Shown: positions 1 to 12,283, counted from the first letter of the stretch. The stretch is DNA of 64,000 nucleotides from Hemerocallis citrina (GCA_017893485.1 CM030358.1:253497228-253561227); one strand, 5' to 3'. The notes: a model not told the origin generated them from the sequence alone. Translations and numbers: made by a program.

Positions 1-880
1 AATCTACTACTGTAAGTACGGTAAGTATCCTAGATGTTCTATGAGTTACAAGCCCATATCCAGACAACCTGGAGGGGAATCCCACGTCGTGACATGACGC
101 ATCATGCAGAGCCTATGGTCAATTCAGCCTCCGTCATGGACCATGGCAGCACCCGTAGTCAATCAAACATCCCACAAGCGTCGCCACGATCCCGATAATT
201 TCAGAGTAGTATCCACGCCAAGACTTGACTCATCAAGTAGGAAACCTATGAATCACTCTCACACCATAGACTCAAGGCCCTCATACTTGTGTTTTTCTCT
301 TACTTTCATCACATCTTCTCTATTGTTTTGTCCTTAATTGTATGAATCATGAATAAAATCAATTTCTAGGGTTAACTCCTTCCTCTATACCGTTCTTAAC
401 CATCAATCAATGCATTTGATCCAAACCTGGTCTTTTATCTCAAATATCATAACAACATTTCTTTTATTGCCAGTATGAGACTTAGCTACCCCCTAGTTCT
501 TAATTTTAACTCATAATCACAACATTGAGTTTCTTTCATACTCATAAGTTCTCTTTCATGCTTAACAATAATTTCCATTTCATTTTCATAGCATTTTTAT
601 ATTCGTGTTCTTTCATAATTCATCAAGTCATTCAATTTCAATTTCATACACAATCTCATGCATAAACAATAAGTTCATTATCTAATTTTCACATTCATAT
701 TGTCAAAACTCTTTTCAAATCATCTTTTAATCAATGCATTTTTCTTTATCCAAGGACAATTTAAACTACCATTTTATGGTAAATTCTTTCCTGTAAAAAC
801 AATCTCAAATGCTCATTTATACTAGGTCAGGGTTATAGAAAATTATCTCATGAAACCTAAATATCATTTGAAACTTCAGG

Positions 881-1130
881 GCAGTCGACTGTTAAGCATG
901 GCCAGTCAGCTGTTCTGCGAGGTTCTAAAGTTTAAAAATAGATAATCAGAGCAGTTGATTGTTACAATATGGTTGGTCGACTGTTCTGTAAAGATTTAAA
1001 CTCGAAAACAATTAGTCAGGACAGTCAACTGTTAAAATATGGTCGGTCGACTGTTCTGTAACTGAAATTTGAAATTGGTTACTTGACAGTCGATTGTCGA
1101 CTCTAATTCGGTTGACTGTCGATTGCACCA
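881..1130. repeat. Degenerate GTCGACTGTT repeat cluster
   Basis: A motif close to CAGTCGACTGTT followed by a second GGTCGACTGTTCTGTA recurs about every 65-70 bp, at roughly 881, 950, 1018 and 1085. The GTCGAC cores are palindromic. Similar motifs appear in Copia LTRs elsewhere in this window. No coding function is visible. Confidence 0.6.
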
Positions 1131-1859
1131 GGTTGTTATTTCACGTAAAATCATGGATATATTTTCGACATTGAAAACGATTTACATTTCTACAAAAATT
1201 CAAAAATTAGATTTTTCACAAGACAACTTATTTCTCTGTTCTTTTACTCATTAGTCAGCCTACAATATTTTTAGGATACAAATTCTCACTTTTCCAAAAT
1301 AGTGTAACTTTAATTTAAATGAAAAATCATACATGATGCATTTGATTACCTATTTGTCTCACAAGTACAAATTTTCCATAGAGCATAGCTCATAAACATA
1401 TAGCATGGTAAGATGATAATTGCTAACACTTTGATTCACAACTTAGCAATCATTTTATCAATCATCCTCTAATTTATCATTTCATCAAAAAAACAACCAT
1501 AAGTCCAAATTACTTAGTTTTCTCTTAGTAGCAATTTATTCCTAGCATGGTAACTAGATTAGAAGCATGAAAAATACCCACCTTATTTGGAGAGAAAATT
1601 TACAAAAGTCCTAGGGAAAACTCCTAGAATGCACAAAAGGGGCTTCTCCTCCTAGTGTTTGATGAGTCTAAGCTTTGCTCCTTAGTGTTTGTCGCAAGCA
1701 CCGCGCTGCTTGGATGAGTTGGCCGACCTCCACTTGATGGAACACACACAAGCACACTCAATCTTTTAGAACTCACACAACTCTCACTCTTTTGCTCACT
1801 AATATATTTCTTTCTCTTATGATAAAGAATAGGTGCAAGAATAACCAATGAAAGGGGGG

Positions 1860-1867
1860 TATTTATA
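1860..1867 (-). promoter_or_regulatory. TATA box of the 1-2416 LTR
   Basis: TATAAATA on the minus strand, about 550 bp from the LTR start at 2416, is followed by a C-rich stretch. The position resembles the TATA boxes in the other long LTRs here, so it is a candidate retroelement promoter. Confidence 0.45.
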
Positions 1868-2430
1868 CAAAATTTTAGTGAAAATAAAGGGCTAGGATTA
1901 AATCAAGTGGATTAGGATCAAGGGCTTAGATGAAATAGGGAGTTGCTATAACTTTCCATGATGCAAATAACCACCTCTCCACCCCATCCACTCTCCCTCT
2001 CCCTTGATTCTACCCGGCCTCACCCAAAGGGTGTGCTTTGCACACCCTAGTGCAAGCACGTGCCCTCTAGTGCCCCCCTTATTTACAAGTTATATATGTT
2101 AATTAATTTTTTGTTCATGGAATGAGTCAACATTACAAGTTAGGTTATTAAAAGAGATTTTAAAAATAAATGGGCTCACTAATGGACTAACTAACCATGG
2201 GCTTCATTAATTTAATTAGTTAATTAATTAAGGTGGGCTACAAAAAATAATTAGGCCAAAATTAAATTAGGTTCTCTTAAATAAAGAGAAGAAAAAATAA
2301 GATTATTAATTTATGAAATATTTTTAGAAAGATACATGCCTAAAATTGCACGTGCACAACACGTGAAAATAAAAATACATTCTAATTAGTATGATTTTAA
2401 AATTCAGGATGTTACAATAGCAATTGCAAC

Positions 2431-2740
2431 TAGGGTTACAATTGAGCCGAGCCGAGCCAAATACCTTCAGGCTCGAGCTCGGCTCGTTAAGGAAATGAGC
2501 TCAGTTTTTAGCTTGAGCTCGGCTCGAGCTCGGTTCGAGCCGAGCTTTGACCGAGCATTGACCGTATTTGAGCCGAATAGCTCGCGAGCTTAGCTTAAAA
2601 AAAACTCAAGCTCGAGCTTGGCTCATTAAGGAAATGAGCTCAGTTTTGAGCTCGAGCTCGGTTCGATCCGAGCTTTGACCGAGTTTTGACCGAGCTCGAG
2701 CCGAATAGCTCGCGAATAACTCGATTCGTTTGCAGCCCTA
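2431..2740. mobile_element. hAT MITE with GAGCTCGGCTCG repeats
   Basis: The ends TAGGGTTACAA and TTGCAGCCCTA are imperfect inverted repeats. They are flanked by ATTGCAAC (2423-2430) and GTTGCAAC (2741-2748), a near-perfect 8-bp target duplication. Both the duplication length and the TAGGG-type end fit hAT. The interior is a repetitive series of GAGCTCGGCTCGAGC-like palindromes with no reading frame. It is non-autonomous and 310 bp long. Confidence 0.7.
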
Positions 2741-2964
2741 GTTGCAACTATTGCACACAATGAAACTTCAAAACAGAAACATAATGTCTACTAAATCTAT
2801 TAAACACAATCTAGCCACTGAACAATAAAGATATCAAGTTCAAACTGGACTCCCAATTTAATTGATAGGTTATAGATGTAACACCTTACAAAATTAAGTT
2901 ATGACAATTTTGCTCCCGCATGTGTTATGCACGGGTATTTTGTACTATTGCACATAATGTCTTA
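2741..2964. other. Unassigned spacer
   Basis: A/T-rich DNA between the hAT MITE and the next LTR. A hairpin-like CCCGCATGTGTTATGCACGGG lies near 2916-2936 and a possible TGTAACACC end near 2878, but no paired terminus was found. Confidence 0.4.
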
Positions 2965-3328
2965 TGTAATGCCCTAAATATTTTTAAATATTAGTTTGTG
3001 AAATATAAATATTTGGTAATGACTCATATACATATTTAATATACTATTTTGTGAACTTGAAGACTTAAGAGCAATTGAGTTGGTGACTAGGGACTTCCAG
3101 AAAATGGATATCATAAAAAATGGTCTTAATGAAGTTATCATTTTTTTTTTCATGCAAGGATCTTGCTAGTTAGTGACATACGGGAGGTTTATGGGAGGTC
3201 GTTAAATGATGTTGGAAGATGTTTAGTGGAGGTGGTTAAATGATGTAAGGAGATGTGTTTAAATGATATAGGAAGACGTGATTAAATGAAGAATGAAAGA
3301 AGACAATGAGAGCTTGTGAGTGTTTGTT

Positions 3329-3336
3329 TATAAAAG
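3329..3336 (+). promoter_or_regulatory. TATA box of the 2965-5835 LTR
   Basis: TATAAAAG is followed by a CT-rich stretch and an AAG/GTAAGT-like splice-donor context near 3490, consistent with a transcribed LTR leader. Confidence 0.45.
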
Positions 3337-4993
3337 ACAAGAATGCATCATCTCATTCTCCACCATTCCTCTTTTCTCTTCCGCCTAATCTGAAGATATT
3401 TGGAGTTGGAGTTTTCATTAGGTTAAGTTTATCGAGTTTGGTGTTGGAACGCTTCGTGGAGCTTAGAAGCATTCGAATTCAGAAGTTATGGGTAAGTAAC
3501 AACTTTACTATTCTGATTTCAATTATATTGTAGAGTGTATGAATATTAGAAAAGATATATATGTTGTATTTGATGAGTATTCATGCTTATATTGATTGAA
3601 TCATGTGTGAACTATTGTCAATTAATTGTGTGAAAATATGGTAATGTTAACTTCGGAACATTTTACAGTTTCTGTCCTAAATTTTGGACTTACTTTCGAT
3701 CTCTTTAACTAGATGGAATCTAAAGCTGAATTTTTTTATATGTGAATCTCGTATGTCTGTAACATCTCCAAAAAAATTTATTGATGTTTAAGATGTCATT
3801 TGGTATTTAAATAAACCCGCACTCATTCCTAGTTAAGTACTGAAACTGGACATTAATTCTGTCCTGAATATCATGCTTACTTCCAAAAATTATTCTCTCC
3901 AAATATATAGAATTTGAAATTGAACTTTTTATATGTGAATATACTGTATGTCTAAAATAGGTTCACAAAATTTCATGAGGTTCGAATATCATTTAGTATT
4001 TAAACAAATCCAACTAAGGACTGGTTGACAATTTTGTCTTGGTTCTAGAAATTTTTACACCTTCTGGTTTCTGACCATTTTAACCTCTTATATGCAGTAT
4101 TTGGGGAAACTAAAAAAAACAAGAATTTAAAGTAGATTTGTTAGTCTTTCTTCTGAGTCTAAGCAATCAAATTTCCATGAAGTGTGAGATTTTCGGTGAT
4201 TTTTATAAGTAACAAGAGCTGCAGTTTTCTGGAATTTGAACCTACTGTTTTGCATATGAATATAGACAAAACAATTATGATTAAATTTAGATGTTCTTAA
4301 CTACAATGTTGTAGTAGACTCATTTATGTTTCATATGAAACTAAGAAATCCATTTTTCTGGTAAGTATTGTAATTTATATGATTTTTATAAGACTACTAT
4401 GTTGATGTTCAAAGACAGAGTTGAATATTCAAATGGTTGATTCTATTTATGGGACTGTGCATATGCCCAGTAAAACCATGTGTGTGGGCTAAGTGTGGGC
4501 CGAAAAGGTTCAATATCCTGGGATTTTGACTTACATGTGATTACACATTAGAATACTAGTCAACTTTTAAGAATAAGTTGAGTTAGTAATAGAGCCAACT
4601 CGAATATTAGTGTAAATTCAATAGGTTGTGAGACCATAAGTTGTGCAAGATTCTGCGGGATGCATAATGCATATAAATTGGATATTATGGAAATTAGTGT
4701 AGACTAGTATATAACTTGACATAGACATTCTTGGGTGATTATTACCATTAATCACATTACTCTCATTAACAAATGATTAGTTTGTTATTGGGAAACTTAG
4801 TTCATGGTTAAGTTCCATAAATTAAAGTGCCAGTTCTAAAGTTTGAATAAGGCTTAGTTATCGGCAAATGGCCGCTAGTGTTGTTGGCGTAAGTCCGGTA
4901 GAGGGACGCTAGCTCTAGGCCGTATGATTGATATTGTAAGGACATGCAGTAGAAATGAGACGTGACGAAACATGAGTAAACATGAGTTGAAAG

Positions 4994-5262
4994 CTCCAGA
5001 ATGATCTGTGGAGTTAGATAGGTCTCTAGTATTCTAGGACGAGAGTTAAAATAGGCACCAGAATGTACTACGGAGTGAGATAACGTCTCCAGTATTTCGG
5101 GACGATAGCTGAAAATCATAGGATATTCTTGAGATAAGAACTCCAGGATGATCTGCGAAGTAAGAAGACTCTCCAGTATTCTGTGACGAAAGCTGAAATA
5201 TGCTCAAGAACATTCTGCGAAGTGAGATAAACCTCCAGTATTCCGGGACGAGAGTTAAACCT
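4994..5262. repeat. About four tandem 60-80 bp repeats inside an LTR
   Basis: Successive units carry CCAGAATGATCTGYGRAGT, then CTCCAGTATTC, then GGACGAGAGTT. Copies start near 4994, 5056, 5139 and 5207 and differ by substitutions and short indels. The element at 35729-39367 has an analogous but unrelated tandem block. Confidence 0.65.
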
Positions 5263-5726
5263 CACAGGATGACCATGTCTTGAATATTTCGTCATAGGGA
5301 TAAGATTGCATAGTGAGGGATTGAACCCTATAATGAGGGAAAACGTTAGTAGCTTGCATTCAGAAATTATGTTGTATGGACGGCATATCGTTCCAAACAA
5401 ACGTGCATTAGAAGAGCATATTTGAATTGTGCATGTTTGTGTAGTAAGTATATGTTTGACACTCTAGTAAAAAATTTCCTCACTCATACGACATTATATA
5501 ATTGACTATTTTTCAGTTACATTTAACATATACATTGGTTCAAGTTTTTCTTCTATTATGTTGTATTTTAGGAGTTAGTTGAAGTTGTTGAGAGTTTTAC
5601 CATCGGCCTCACAAACTGATGATCCTACAGATTATGGTTTTGCAGGTAAGGGTGTCTGAGGTGTTAGCATAGAAGTGTGATATCCTGAGCCCGTCATCTT
5701 ACCAACCTAAGTGGTTTTGACTTGCA

Positions 5727-6815
5727 TTAAGATTTCTGCATTTTCTTGTCATATATCATGTTTATGTATTCAATTAAAGTAAAAGATTTTGTGTGTGTCA
5801 CGAATTTTTCAGTGTATGAAATTTGGGACGTAACAGCATACCCCAAGAAGATACACTTTCTGGAGTTCGAATCCAACTTCGTTCTTTCTTGGGTGTTGTA
5901 CATCACGTATGCGGGACATTTAAACCAATGCAAAGTAGAGTAATCTGCCGGCTTGCCATTCTACATCTCCATCGGTGTCTCCAGCTCAATTGTCATTGAT
6001 GGCGATTAATTTATCACATAATAGGCAATTTCAGCTGCTTCTGCTAAAAAAGAGTTGGGTTGATCCGCAGTCTGCAACTTAGCTCTCATCTTTTCTGCAA
6101 GATTCCTACTCATATGCTCTACCATGCCATTTTGTTCAGGTGTGTATGTAACAGTGAATTGTCTTGTGATAATATCTCGCTTACAAAGTGCAAGAAACTT
6201 GCCATCTGTATACTACTTTCTATTATCTGTCCTCAAGCAGTTGATCTTCTTCCTAGATTCAAGTTCCATCTGCACTTTGAAGTATTTGAATACTGGAAAT
6301 ACATCTGACTTCTTCTTGATTGGATACACCCATAATTTGTTGGTGTAATCATCAATAAACAACACAAAGTACGTTGCTCCTCCTTAGGACATTTCCAGTG
6401 ATTTCCAAATATCAGAATGAATCAAGTCTAAAATACATTTACTTCTTACTTTAGATTTGCTAAACTGCATTCAATGTTGCTTACTTGTAACATAATGCCC
6501 ATAAATAGGTATATTAACCGATTTAAGCCCTGGAAGTAGCTTCCGGTAGGCAAGAGTCTTCAAACCTCATTCAAACATATGGCCTAGTTTGATATGTCAC
6601 ATCATTGTCGACTATTCTCTTCTATTGTTCGATGCGACACGCGTCAGCTTCCTGCAGTATTTCTCCATTAAGCTTGAATAGATTTGTTGCGATCTTTTCA
6701 ACTTTAGTGACCACAAGAGCGCCTCTAACAATCTTCATGACCCCATTTTTGGCATGGATCTTGCATTCAAGACTATCTATTTACTCCAAAGACAGTATAT
6801 TCTTTTTCAAAACCT
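5727..6815 (-). pseudogene. Copia integrase remnant
   Basis: On the minus strand the translation contains the integrase-core end TPEQNGMVEH, where plant Copia usually has TPQQNGVAER, then AEAAEIAYYVIN, then a C-terminal block with FKCPAYV, ERTKLDSNSRKCIFLGYA. These are diagnostic for the Ty1/Copia integrase, which joins element cDNA to chromosomal DNA. The frame is broken by several stops, for example after YYVIN, and by shifts. It ends at about 5836, where the neighbouring LTR begins. No reverse transcriptase or RNase H follows, so the element is dead. Confidence 0.75.
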
Positions 6816-7088
6816 TCACAAGTCGTACCTCTTGGATGGTGCGAACAATACCATCAAATTTTTTAGCATGATAGTACCAATACCAACGATTTCCAAAGTA
6901 TGATTATCACTCATGTGTACAGAACCTCCCTGGATTGGTTCATATGTGTGGAACCACTCTCTCCGAGAAGTCATATGCGATGTTGCTCCTAAGTTTAGTA
7001 ACCAGACGTTAGAGAACTGCTTTTTGCATTCAACCACCGTTGTTAACTCACTGTATAAAACTTCATCATCATACAGGACACTCACCAC
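6816..7088 (-). pseudogene. Copia protease / pre-integrase remnant
   Basis: The frame contains WLLNLGATSHMTSRREWFHTYEPIQGG, matching the Copia aspartic protease region, normally W-LDSGATSHM. Here the catalytic Asp-Ser pair reads Asn-Leu, so the active site is lost. The following DNHTLEIVGIGTI segment is typical of the protease to pre-integrase stretch. It sits between gag (right) and integrase (left) in the expected minus-strand order. Confidence 0.75.
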
Positions 7089-7157
7089 ATTCCCTTGAGC
7101 ATTTGATGACTCAAGATCTCCACTCTTCCTCTTGTGCCAACAATCCTTTTTGTTATG

Positions 7158-7814
7158 TCATTTCTTTACATAGTTGTGACACTTGTAATTATTCTTATTT
7201 CTTGATTTTGATCTACCATGATTCTGACTCCCACTGAGACAGCATTTCGTTGATCTCCCTCTCAACACCTTCAAAACTTCCACATGCTGTGAACTTGCAT
7301 GTCTGTCTTCCTTATTTTTTTGTCTGGTTTCTTCTTCCAAAATAGCAGCAGTAACTTCATCAAATAGAAGATAGTTTGTCTGGATATTATTTATCAGGTT
7401 GATAATGAGTTGATCATACAAGTCAGATAAACTTTGAAGTAGAAGTTCCGCACGTTCAATTATCTCTATTTTATAACCCATTGATGTAAGTAGTGAAAAT
7501 AGAGTATTCAAGGTGTTGATATGGTCAGTCACCGATGTCGATTCCGTCATTCAAAGAGTGTATAGTCTCCCTTTTAAGAATATATTTCTATGAAGTGACC
7601 TGGCCTCATACAGTTTTGTCAAAGTATCCAAAATCTCCTTTATCATCTTCTTTTCTGCCACACTAGATAACACACCATTGGCTAGCCCCAAGTACAGGTC
7701 GGCAATTGCATTGCCGTCCATCTCGTTCCATTTTTCGTCGTTGGTGATCTCTGTGAGCCTATCTCCAATTGCTGCCAAGCAATTGTCCTTCATCAAGATT
7801 GTCTTTATCTTCAT
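7158..7814 (-). pseudogene. Copia gag (UBN2-type) remnant
   Basis: Two minus-strand segments, 7814-7551 and 7550-7158, together give a Copia gag polyprotein. The first opens near the primer site and has DNCLAAIGDRLTEI and WNEMDGNAIADLYLGL. The second contains SVTDHINTLNTLFSLLTSMGYKIEIIERAELLLQSL, the UBN2 helical core that builds the particle shell. A stop separates them and the C-terminal zinc knuckle is degraded. Confidence 0.75.
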
Positions 7815-7904
7815 TTTTCATAAGGAGAAATTAATCTTGTTGAATTTCTCAACATCAAACTTTATTGTTGTTGTCGATATTTCTACTTGACACCCCACAA
7901 CCAA

Positions 7905-7916
7905 GCTCTAATACCA
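7905..7916 (-). other. Primer-binding site of the Copia element
   Basis: The minus strand reads TGGTATTAGAGC, one base from the initiator-Met tRNA complement TGGTATCAGAGC. It is placed directly downstream of the 5' LTR, as expected for minus-strand cDNA priming. Confidence 0.7.
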
Positions 7917-7922
7917 TTATTA

Positions 7923-8566
7923 TGGAAGTTATAGGTCAGAAGCTACCTTACAACTAAAGTAAAATATTTTGATAATGAAGACAAATTGAACACATATTTT
8001 GCTTGAAAAACCCTCTAAAGAAGACAGGGTAAAAACCACGGACAAGTGTAGGAGGATTTCACTACTGAAAATAGAAATTACAGTACATTCTCTCTAAATA
8101 TAAGGAGTGAACAATTCTACTATCTCTTATAATAGGAAAAACAATTGTCTCTCACAAATCTGAGGAAAATAGAAAGTAGATAAACTATCTCTCTGGAGAT
8201 ACATTATTATCTCTCTTGAGAAAATTCTTCTAATACTTTGTTTTCTCTTAATCCATCTTTCATCTACCTCACTTCTGCATCTCTTGCATCTTCTCTTCAT
8301 CCCGATGCATCCAATTTATAGAGAAGGGGAGAAAAAGACACATCCAAACCTGCCACCTCTTTGTCAAAAGGTGTGGGTGGAGTTGGTACCGTCCCACCAC
8401 CGCTCATTTCTTTGCCCCTTCTTTTCCTTTCTTCCTTTTGTCAAAAATGTGGGCAAAATCTTTGTCAAACAGTGTGAGACTGACAACAATACATGTGATG
8501 CAATAGCATATGTTGTTGGTTCTTATGTATTACAAACTTACTTACATGTCAATCATTAGTGTTACA
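7923..8566 (-). repeat. 5' LTR of the truncated Copia element
   Basis: Read on the minus strand it starts TGTAACACTAATG and ends TAACTTCCA just before the primer site, giving about 644 bp. No second LTR copy was found to the left, in keeping with loss of the 3' half of the element. Confidence 0.6.
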
Positions 8567-8759
8567 TTTTATTGGTGGCATCTAGGACTACATATTGATA
8601 ATTTGAAGGAAAATGCTTCTATAATTCAAAGAATATACTTGTATTAAATTAAGGAGGTGAGAAAAAGGCAAATGGATTGCTAATTTAACTAAAAGAAACT
8701 ATAACAACGCTAAGATATGTTTGGTTTAATCGAATTGATGTTATTCTGTCCCAACTTTC

Positions 8760-8960
8760 ACAAGTTTTTTTTTTTGTTTTTTTTTTAGGGAAAGGGTGGA
8801 GTATGGCCACCCTGTTTCATTAATAAGAAATTAATGATACAAACCCAGCAAACTGGGCCAGATTACAACCTACAGACAGGAAATAAAACATACATGAAGC
8901 AACATGACCCGTACAAACACCAAATCCCTCCAACAACCTTGGAGGGTGGGCCGACAAACA
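8760..8960 (-). mobile_element. L1-like 3' tail fragment
   Basis: The plus strand shows an interrupted T-run at about 8766-8787, then AGGGAAAGGGTGGAGTATGGCC and TTTCATTAATAAGAAATTAATG. Read on the minus strand this is a TTATTAATGAAA end followed by poly(A), which resembles plant L1 3' ends. No reverse transcriptase is recognisable upstream and no target duplication was found. Confidence 0.4.
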
Positions 8961-8989
8961 AGCTCGGTCCAGAAAAATTGTATGTACAT

Positions 8990-10670
8990 CAGTTTAGCTT
9001 CGTACACTGCCTCCACGGCACATGCACACCCACCAGAAACTAGTCTGACATGATTTTAACACCCGCCGATCCCTGCCTTCTCCTCGCTGGGGGGGACTCC
9101 GTCTTTGGGCCCAAGCCCTGCAGCCCCATCTGTTGGCACATGCACAGCAACCGCACACAGCTCCCACAGCTCCTATCAAAGAGATAGCCGTGAAGAGGAT
9201 ACCTTCACCTCTCACACAATTGTGTTATCTCAGACGATTTCTCACCGAACAACTATCTCGCTCACCCCACCAAAAACCACGCTCCAGGAGAGAACCGTGG
9301 AGAGCATACCTTCACCTCTCTCACGCTCTTGCTCTCTCAGGTGATTTCTCACCAAATAGACTCATCTCGACTCTTACTCCCAACGGGAGAAGAGGCGATG
9401 CTGTTACGAGACAGTGACCTAAGCTGGAGGAAGCTCAATAGCCTGATAGTAGACGTTGTCAAGACTGCAACGGCGGCATCGTTGGACACCTAAACAAGTG
9501 AGCGCGCATCATGGAGGGACCCCATCTTCGGTCACAAGCCCCACAATCATTCAATACAATGTGCTACACAGTCCCCACCTCCCAAAGCAAAAAACCATTG
9601 GCCTGGCCCCATGGGCCCCAAACCAAACCACCGACCTCACACACTTGAGCCCCAGATCATGGCGTTTGCGACAACAGGCGTGGGATCTGGTGCAACAAGT
9701 GAGCGCACATCATGGAGGGAACCCCCATCTTGGGCCCCACAGGCCCCATGTCAAACCACCGACCTCACACACTAGAGGCCTGGGTCATCGTCGAGAGCGA
9801 TGTAAGGAAGGCAGGCAGGGGCCAGGACCAAGGCGAATGCGACCCCATCCAAAGATCCCTAGCATTCGCGACCATAGGCGCGGGAGGCATGACATAGTCG
9901 CTCCGCAACCTGAGGAGATGAGAACCTCGATCTGGGGGGGGACCCCATCTTCGTGCCCTAGCCCCACAACCGTACTACACCACAATCATCACCCCGAGAT
10001 AACCAACACAGACAGCGCCTCCAACCCCCCCACACTCGCAGACAGAGAATCAAACCCCGACTTCTTCGCACGCGCTACCAACTCTCGAAAACCAATACAT
10101 AGCAGTAGATCGCCGTGATTGGCCCCGAAAGTGTGGACATGGTGGCAACCGCAAAGAACATCCGGGCCCAAAGAGAGGACAAATTCAACCCCAACTAATG
10201 CACCCTAACCAAACACAAACCGGGCCCTAGAGGACTAAGTCCATGCTGCAGATCCCTCTTCCTCGGCCCAACTGCCGGGCACAATGGCTGAGCGTGACAG
10301 TGGTTGGAGAGGTGCCATCGTCGACGCGACAGCAGGGAAGGTGCCTACAACGGCTCAACGGCGGGGGAGGGGGGGAAGGCGTCGAAGGGAGACGGGAGGG
10401 GGGAGGCATCGAAGGGTAGGGAGATCGAAGAGGGGGGCAGTGTCAAGGGGAAGGCGACTTCGGCTGGCGACGGCGGCGAAGCTTTGGCGGAGGAGGAAAC
10501 TAAAGACGATCTCGAAGCTACTAGGAGCCAAAGCTCCGCGAAGACGAAGACGAAGACTCAGTGGGAAGTGGCAGTAGTAGAGGGAGTGTGAAGTGGAGGA
10601 AGGGAAAGGGGGGCCGACGGGGGGCGGGGGGGTGGGGCGGCGGTGCATAGTAGCGGCCGCCGCCCCTAGG
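8990..10670. repeat. GC-rich repeat island of unknown origin
   Basis: This stretch is far richer in G+C and CpG than its surroundings. It contains imperfect repeats about 200 bp apart built on CATCATGGAGGGACCCC and CATCTTGGGCCCC (near 9087, 9505, 9705 and 9935), and a duplicated block of about 115 bp with ACCTTCACCTCTC (9200-9385). Long open frames on both strands are Pro/Arg/Gly-rich and look like by-products of composition. It might be the body of a degenerate non-LTR element ending in the poly(A) at 8766. I do not recognise a protein. Confidence 0.4.
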
Positions 10671-10928
10671 ATTTTGGATTTAGGGTTTCTTTTTGGGGGC
10701 TTCTTCAGATCTAGTTTCTCTCTCTAGAATTTTCTAGAGTTGTAAATGGATCTTAGCTCCAGCAGGAACATGATACTCTCTTCTACTTTATTAGGTCTTT
10801 GGTTCAAAACTCCTCATACATTTGTGATCGATGACAATATTTTGGAACAAAAACTATGGAGGAAAAAAAATCTGAAAGTGTGCACTCAAGCGATTCCTTA
10901 TGCATCTTGGAATTTGTGGCATTCCCAT
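10671..10928. other. Unassigned spacer
   Basis: A short plant-like leader (AGGGTTTC, CT-rich) followed by A/T-rich sequence. No feature recognised. Confidence 0.3.
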
Positions 10929-11592
10929 TGTAGAATCTGATACAACTCGTAGTGCTAACAGGGAACACACACACCAGAAGCAACAGAAACTTCCAAGAAC
11001 TAGAGATAACCAATACGAGTTGCCAAAATAATTGCAAGATCACACAATAACATAATAATATGCAGAGATAACCAATACTTCCTATTCTCTAAGAAATACA
11101 AAGATTAAAAAAAAGATCACAACTCTTAATCTCTCCCTCTCACCTTTGAAACACTTGGCACATACCCCTCTTGAAGTTGAACAATGATAACGACTCATCT
11201 TGATCAACACTTGATGATCCTAGAGTTCACATCTACTGCTATATATATAGCCCCCAAGTAAACCCAAAAGATAAATACAAATACAACTTATTGAACCTTA
11301 AATCTGAAAGCCCAAATAACACACAGTGCCGATGTCGGTCAACCATAACGTGTCATGCCAACACCTTAGACCTAGTCTGTTGACCTGCTCGCTCTCTGCT
11401 CGAATCCTGCACATTCGATGAACACCTAGTAGCCTAGGTCGATAGACCGCAAATCTGGACGGTCGACCACAACTTTCCAGCTGCACTTTTTCTACATGCT
11501 ATTGTCTTCTCTAGCTTGCTTCTTCTTCTCCTCTTCTTCTCTAACTTCAAGAACTCCCGTGCCTACGTGTATTTGAGGCCACAATCCTAACA
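10929..11592 (-). repeat. 3' LTR of the gag-pro-only Copia
   Basis: It starts TGTAGAATCTGATAC and ends CACAATCCTAACA, and is followed by ATCTCCCACTTT, whose minus-strand reading AAAGTGGGAGAT is the polypurine tract. It contains GGTCGACC-like motifs near 11450-11470. Confidence 0.75.
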
Positions 11593-11833
11593 ATCTCCCA
11601 CTTTGACCAAATACATAATGCTTCAAAGTTATTGTAATCTTTACTTCGCATTAGCTCTGACAGTCTTCCACTCTCATGAAAGAACCAAGTACTTCACACT
11701 CTCATGTAGAGCACCTCCGCCACTCCATACGTGGAGTGCATCAACCAACCTTCATCACTTCATGAAGGATGTGCCCCACCAATCGCATAGAGCACGAATA
11801 ACGAAGAAACAAACTTCCGTGTCGGATTCTGTG

Positions 11834-12283
11834 TTACAACTCCCCAACTCGCAGAATCTCAATTAACACCAGACATGGTTCAAAGCCTCTCAATGCACCC
11901 TCTGTAGCAGAAGTCTCTGTGGACAACACCTCCACAAAATACGCAGACTGTTTAACCCCTACAGCCTTATTTTGGTTACCCTCAACGACATCACCCCGCA
12001 TATTGATAACAGTGGTCTCTACCTCACAAGAGAGAATTAAAGCTTCTACTACCATATCACAAAGCACTCTCACCGAAATAACGTATTGCTCTCTAGGATC
12101 CCTCTCATGGCCAGTAGCTCCTACTAAATTAGTAACTTCCTCTGAATTCTCACAACTGAAAGAATATGGTTGCACCCCACACAACCTACCACTTGATTTC
12201 GGTTGAGAGTCAACTACAGGAGAAATGCCCCTCATGTCTCTAAGCAAATATAGTGTTCCTTCACACTTTCCTTTTGCAATCAC
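11834..12283 (-). pseudogene. Copia pre-integrase (GAG_pre) remnant
   Basis: The minus-strand frame opens VIAKGKCEGTLYLLR-like (IAKGKCEGTLYLLRD), the typical Copia pre-integrase block that follows the protease. The remainder is not clearly homologous to the integrase core and stops next to the 3' LTR, which shows where integrase and everything downstream were lost. Confidence 0.6.

Larger units (their letters stand above)
1..2416 (-). mobile_element. Long Tekay-like LTR, cut by window edge
   Basis: The right end reads ...GGATGTTACA on the plus strand, so on the minus strand the element opens TGTAACATCC, the same kind of terminus as the LTRs at 20094-24001 and 35729-39367. About 550 bp inside, the minus strand has a TATAAATA box. 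A GCACGTGCACAACACGTG hairpin lies near the end, like the one near 39250. No gag-pol coding sequence is visible. The left end is outside the window, so it cannot be said whether this is a solo LTR or part of a larger element. The Tekay/Del assignment is inferred from LTR size and termini. Confidence 0.5.
2965..5835 (+). mobile_element. Tekay-like LTR, probable solo LTR
   Basis: It begins TGTAATGCCC and ends GGGACGTAACA, with a TATAAAAG box about 365 bp inside and no coding sequence. The right boundary falls inside a Copia integrase frame, directly after the codons for CIFLGYA, so the element interrupts or abuts that Copia copy. The flanking pentamers (TCTTA left, GCATA right) do not match, so this is either an old insertion with a rearranged left side or a misplaced left boundary. 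Expected Copia sequence is missing on the left, which favours rearrangement. Confidence 0.5.

Noticed and set aside
2878..5835. Alternative left end of the 2965-5835 LTR at TGTAACACC (2878)
   Set aside because: Flanking pentamer ATAGA does not match GCATA on the right either, and TGTAATGCCC at 2965 pairs better with GGGACGTAACA.
5746..5943. Small plus-strand frame near 5.8 kb
   Set aside because: Antisense to the Copia integrase remnant and crosses the LTR border.
9456..10118. 220-codon plus-strand open frame
   Set aside because: Pro/Arg/His-rich product from a GC-rich repeat block, with competing open frames on both strands; composition explains it.
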